DNA of 7,917 nucleotides from Deltaproteobacteria bacterium (GTDB lineage: Bacteria > Desulfobacterota > Desulfobacteria > Desulfobacterales > UBA11574), in assembly GCA_019313025.1 (NCBI GenBank), contig JAFDCA010000545.1:1-7917 (forward strand), given 5' to 3'. How positions within the stretch are numbered: position 1 is the first letter of the stretch; each line of letters begins with the position of its first letter. The notes beneath the pieces are model-generated. The model saw only the letters and a list, made by a program, of their open reading frames with translations. It did no database searches and was not told where the DNA came from. Shown here in pieces: positions 6,747-7,917 of the stretch. The translations under genes were made by a program, and so were the position numbers.

Positions 6747-7917
6747 TTACTCGCCACAGCACCGTTTATACTTTCTTCCACTGCCGCAAGGACAGGGGGT
6801 ATTTCGGCCTGGAGCTGGAAATTGTCTGTTCATGCCCTGCTGCTGCAAAATTCCCATTATGTCGGGAACAGGCCGCCCGGCCTGGATCAGATCAGCCATA
6901 ACTTTCAGGTATGGGGCCATGTGTCTGAATATCGATTTGTAAGCTTCGCACAGATAGCTCAATCCCGGCCCGCCATCGGGGGTTTCCGCAAATCTGTGTT
7001 TGGGGCAGTCCCCATGGCAAGCCGGTCGAACTTCACACACCTTGCAGCACTCGGGCAGGCTGTCCAGTTTGGCACTCCCGAACCTTTGCTGTGTCACCGA
7101 CGCCATGAGTTCCGTCAACGGCGTTTCCATGATGTTGCCCAGTTTGTGCTTGGGATATACGTAATGGTCGCAGGAATACAGGTCGCCATTATGTTCCAGG
7201 GCACCTGCCATGCCGCATGTTGGTGAGAATTGGCAGAGTCCGGAACCCGAACTAAGCCAGTTACCCAGTGCGACATCAAAAAATTGCACAAACACCTTCC
7301 CCACATCATGGCGTACCCATTCGTCGAAAATTCGGATATAAAAGTTAGCCAGCTGCCTCGTGGATACACTCCAGGGTGTTAGCCGGGAGCTTCCGGATTT
7401 ATTCCCATTGAACGGCGGGATGGCCAGGTCCAATCCGAGATTCTTGGCGGCGTCATCAGGCAGGCGTTCGACTGCCGGGATGAACTGCATATGTCCGTCT
7501 CCGATCCGTTTGAGGAACCGGTAGACTTCAAGCGGCCGGAGAGAATTATAGGCATTTATCACCGTGAGGGTGTTGAAGGAGACCTTGTGCTTCTTAAGCA
7601 GTGCCAACCCCGACATGACCTTATCAAAAGTCGGCCGCCCGTTTCCCTTAACCCGGTATCTATCGTGGAGTTTTCGCGGGCCATCAATACTCAGGCCAAC
7701 GAGAAACTCATGCTTTTTGAAAAAGCGGCACCAATCATCGGTGAGCAGAGTGCCATTGGTCTGAATGGTGTTGGTGACCTTTTTACCCCCGGCATATTTT
7801 TCCTGAAGAGACACTATCGATCTAAAATAGTCGATACCCAGCAGCACGGGCTCGCCGCCCTGCCAGGCAAACTGGATTTCCTCTGTATCCTGGCACTGGA
7901 TGTATTGACGGATGAAA
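6747..7917 (-). CDS. Anaerobic sulfatase-maturating radical SAM enzyme (anSME) with SEC-C tail, 5'-truncated by the window
   Basis: The open frame runs off the right edge; 389 residues are visible. The GTG at 7847 is an internal valine, not the start, since the frame upstream gives IQFAWQGGEPVLLG, with the radical SAM GGEP motif at visible residues 20-23. The missing N-terminus (probably about 50 residues) should carry the CxxxCxxC cluster motif. Family members oxidise an active-site Cys or Ser of sulfatases to formylglycine in the cytoplasm. Visible support includes QTNGTLL (52-58), LSIDGP (75-80) and QFIPAVERLP (144-153). The SPASM-type auxiliary-cluster cysteines are C228, C234, C249, C291, C294, C300, C304 and C323, spaced almost exactly as in characterised anSMEs. 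D250 directly follows C249, matching the proposed catalytic base (D277 in the C. perfringens enzyme). The C-terminus is a SEC-C motif, PCPCGSGRKYKRCCG (374-388), with cysteines 375, 377, 386 and 387. No sulfatase is in the window. The porin follows after 96 bp. Family identity is secure; substrate is inferred. Confidence 0.92.
   Translation of the reverse strand, partial: FIRQYIQCQDTEEIQFAWQGGEPVLLGIDYFRSIVSLQEKYAGGKKVTNTIQTNGTLLTDDWCRFFKKHEFLVGLSIDGPRKLHDRYRVKGNGRPTFDKVMSGLALLKKHKVSFNTLTVINAYNSLRPLEVYRFLKRIGDGHMQFIPAVERLPDDAAKNLGLDLAIPPFNGNKSGSSRLTPWSVSTRQLANFYIRIFDEWVRHDVGKVFVQFFDVALGNWLSSGSGLCQFSPTCGMAGALEHNGDLYSCDHYVYPKHKLGNIMETPLTELMASVTQQRFGSAKLDSLPECCKVCEVRPACHGDCPKHRFAETPDGGPGLSYLCEAYKSIFRHMAPYLKVMADLIQAGRPVPDIMGILQQQGMNRQFPAPGRNTPCPCGSGRKYKRCCGE

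Noticed and set aside
6702..7226. 174-codon plus-strand open frame opposite the sulfatase maturase
   Set aside because: It is antisense to conserved cysteine-rich coding sequence and shows no family features of its own.
7845..7847. GTG at 7847 as start of the sulfatase maturase
   Set aside because: The frame stays open to the window edge and encodes the essential GGEP motif just upstream, so the codon is internal and the gene is cut by the window.
1..7917. CRISPR arrays, tRNA or rRNA genes, insertion sequences, phage or defence modules
   Set aside because: I looked on both strands and saw no regularly spaced repeats, cloverleaf-like sequences, transposase or integrase motifs, or defence-protein families.

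Overview
The window reads as chromosomal DNA from a Gram-negative, probably anaerobic bacterium. It encodes an outer-membrane OprB-type porin, a large inner-membrane-anchored AsmA-family protein, and an oxygen-sensitive radical SAM enzyme of the anaerobic sulfatase-maturase (anSME) type. Desulfobacterota or a related anaerobic lineage would fit this combination, but no rRNA or other phylogenetic marker is present, so that is only a suggestion.

Layout. All four genes I can support lie on the minus strand, so in transcription order they run from the right edge to the left. (1) 7917-6747 is an anSME whose 5' end, with the radical SAM CxxxCxxC motif, lies beyond the window; it ends in a SEC-C zinc-binding motif. 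(2) After a 96 bp gap comes an OprB-family porin, 6650-5313, with a strong Shine-Dalgarno and a clear signal peptide. (3) After a 41 bp gap comes a 1230-residue AsmA-family protein, 5271-1579, with three tandem copies of a 134-residue unit. (4) A 460 bp A+T-rich non-coding stretch with small inverted repeats and a candidate promoter follows. (5) Then comes a 258-residue crotonase-fold (enoyl-CoA hydratase/isomerase family) protein, 1118-342, in which the usual catalytic glutamates and the oxyanion-hole glycines are replaced. (6) Positions 1-341 are A+T-rich with no supportable gene.

How the genes may work together. Short gaps and shared direction suggest that anSME, porin and AsmA form one transcription unit. 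A sulfatase activated by the anSME in the cytoplasm would be exported, the porin would admit a small (perhaps sulfated) solute into the periplasm, and the AsmA protein would serve envelope or outer-membrane lipid homeostasis. No sulfatase is visible here, so this is inference. The crotonase-like gene has its own candidate promoter and a much lower G+C content (about 37% in sampled stretches, against about 50% or more in the porin). It is therefore probably a separate and possibly transferred unit.

I do not see a clearly new multi-gene system. The best second-look items are the active-site-degenerate crotonase, the SEC-C tail on the anSME, and the exact 134-residue periodicity in the AsmA protein.
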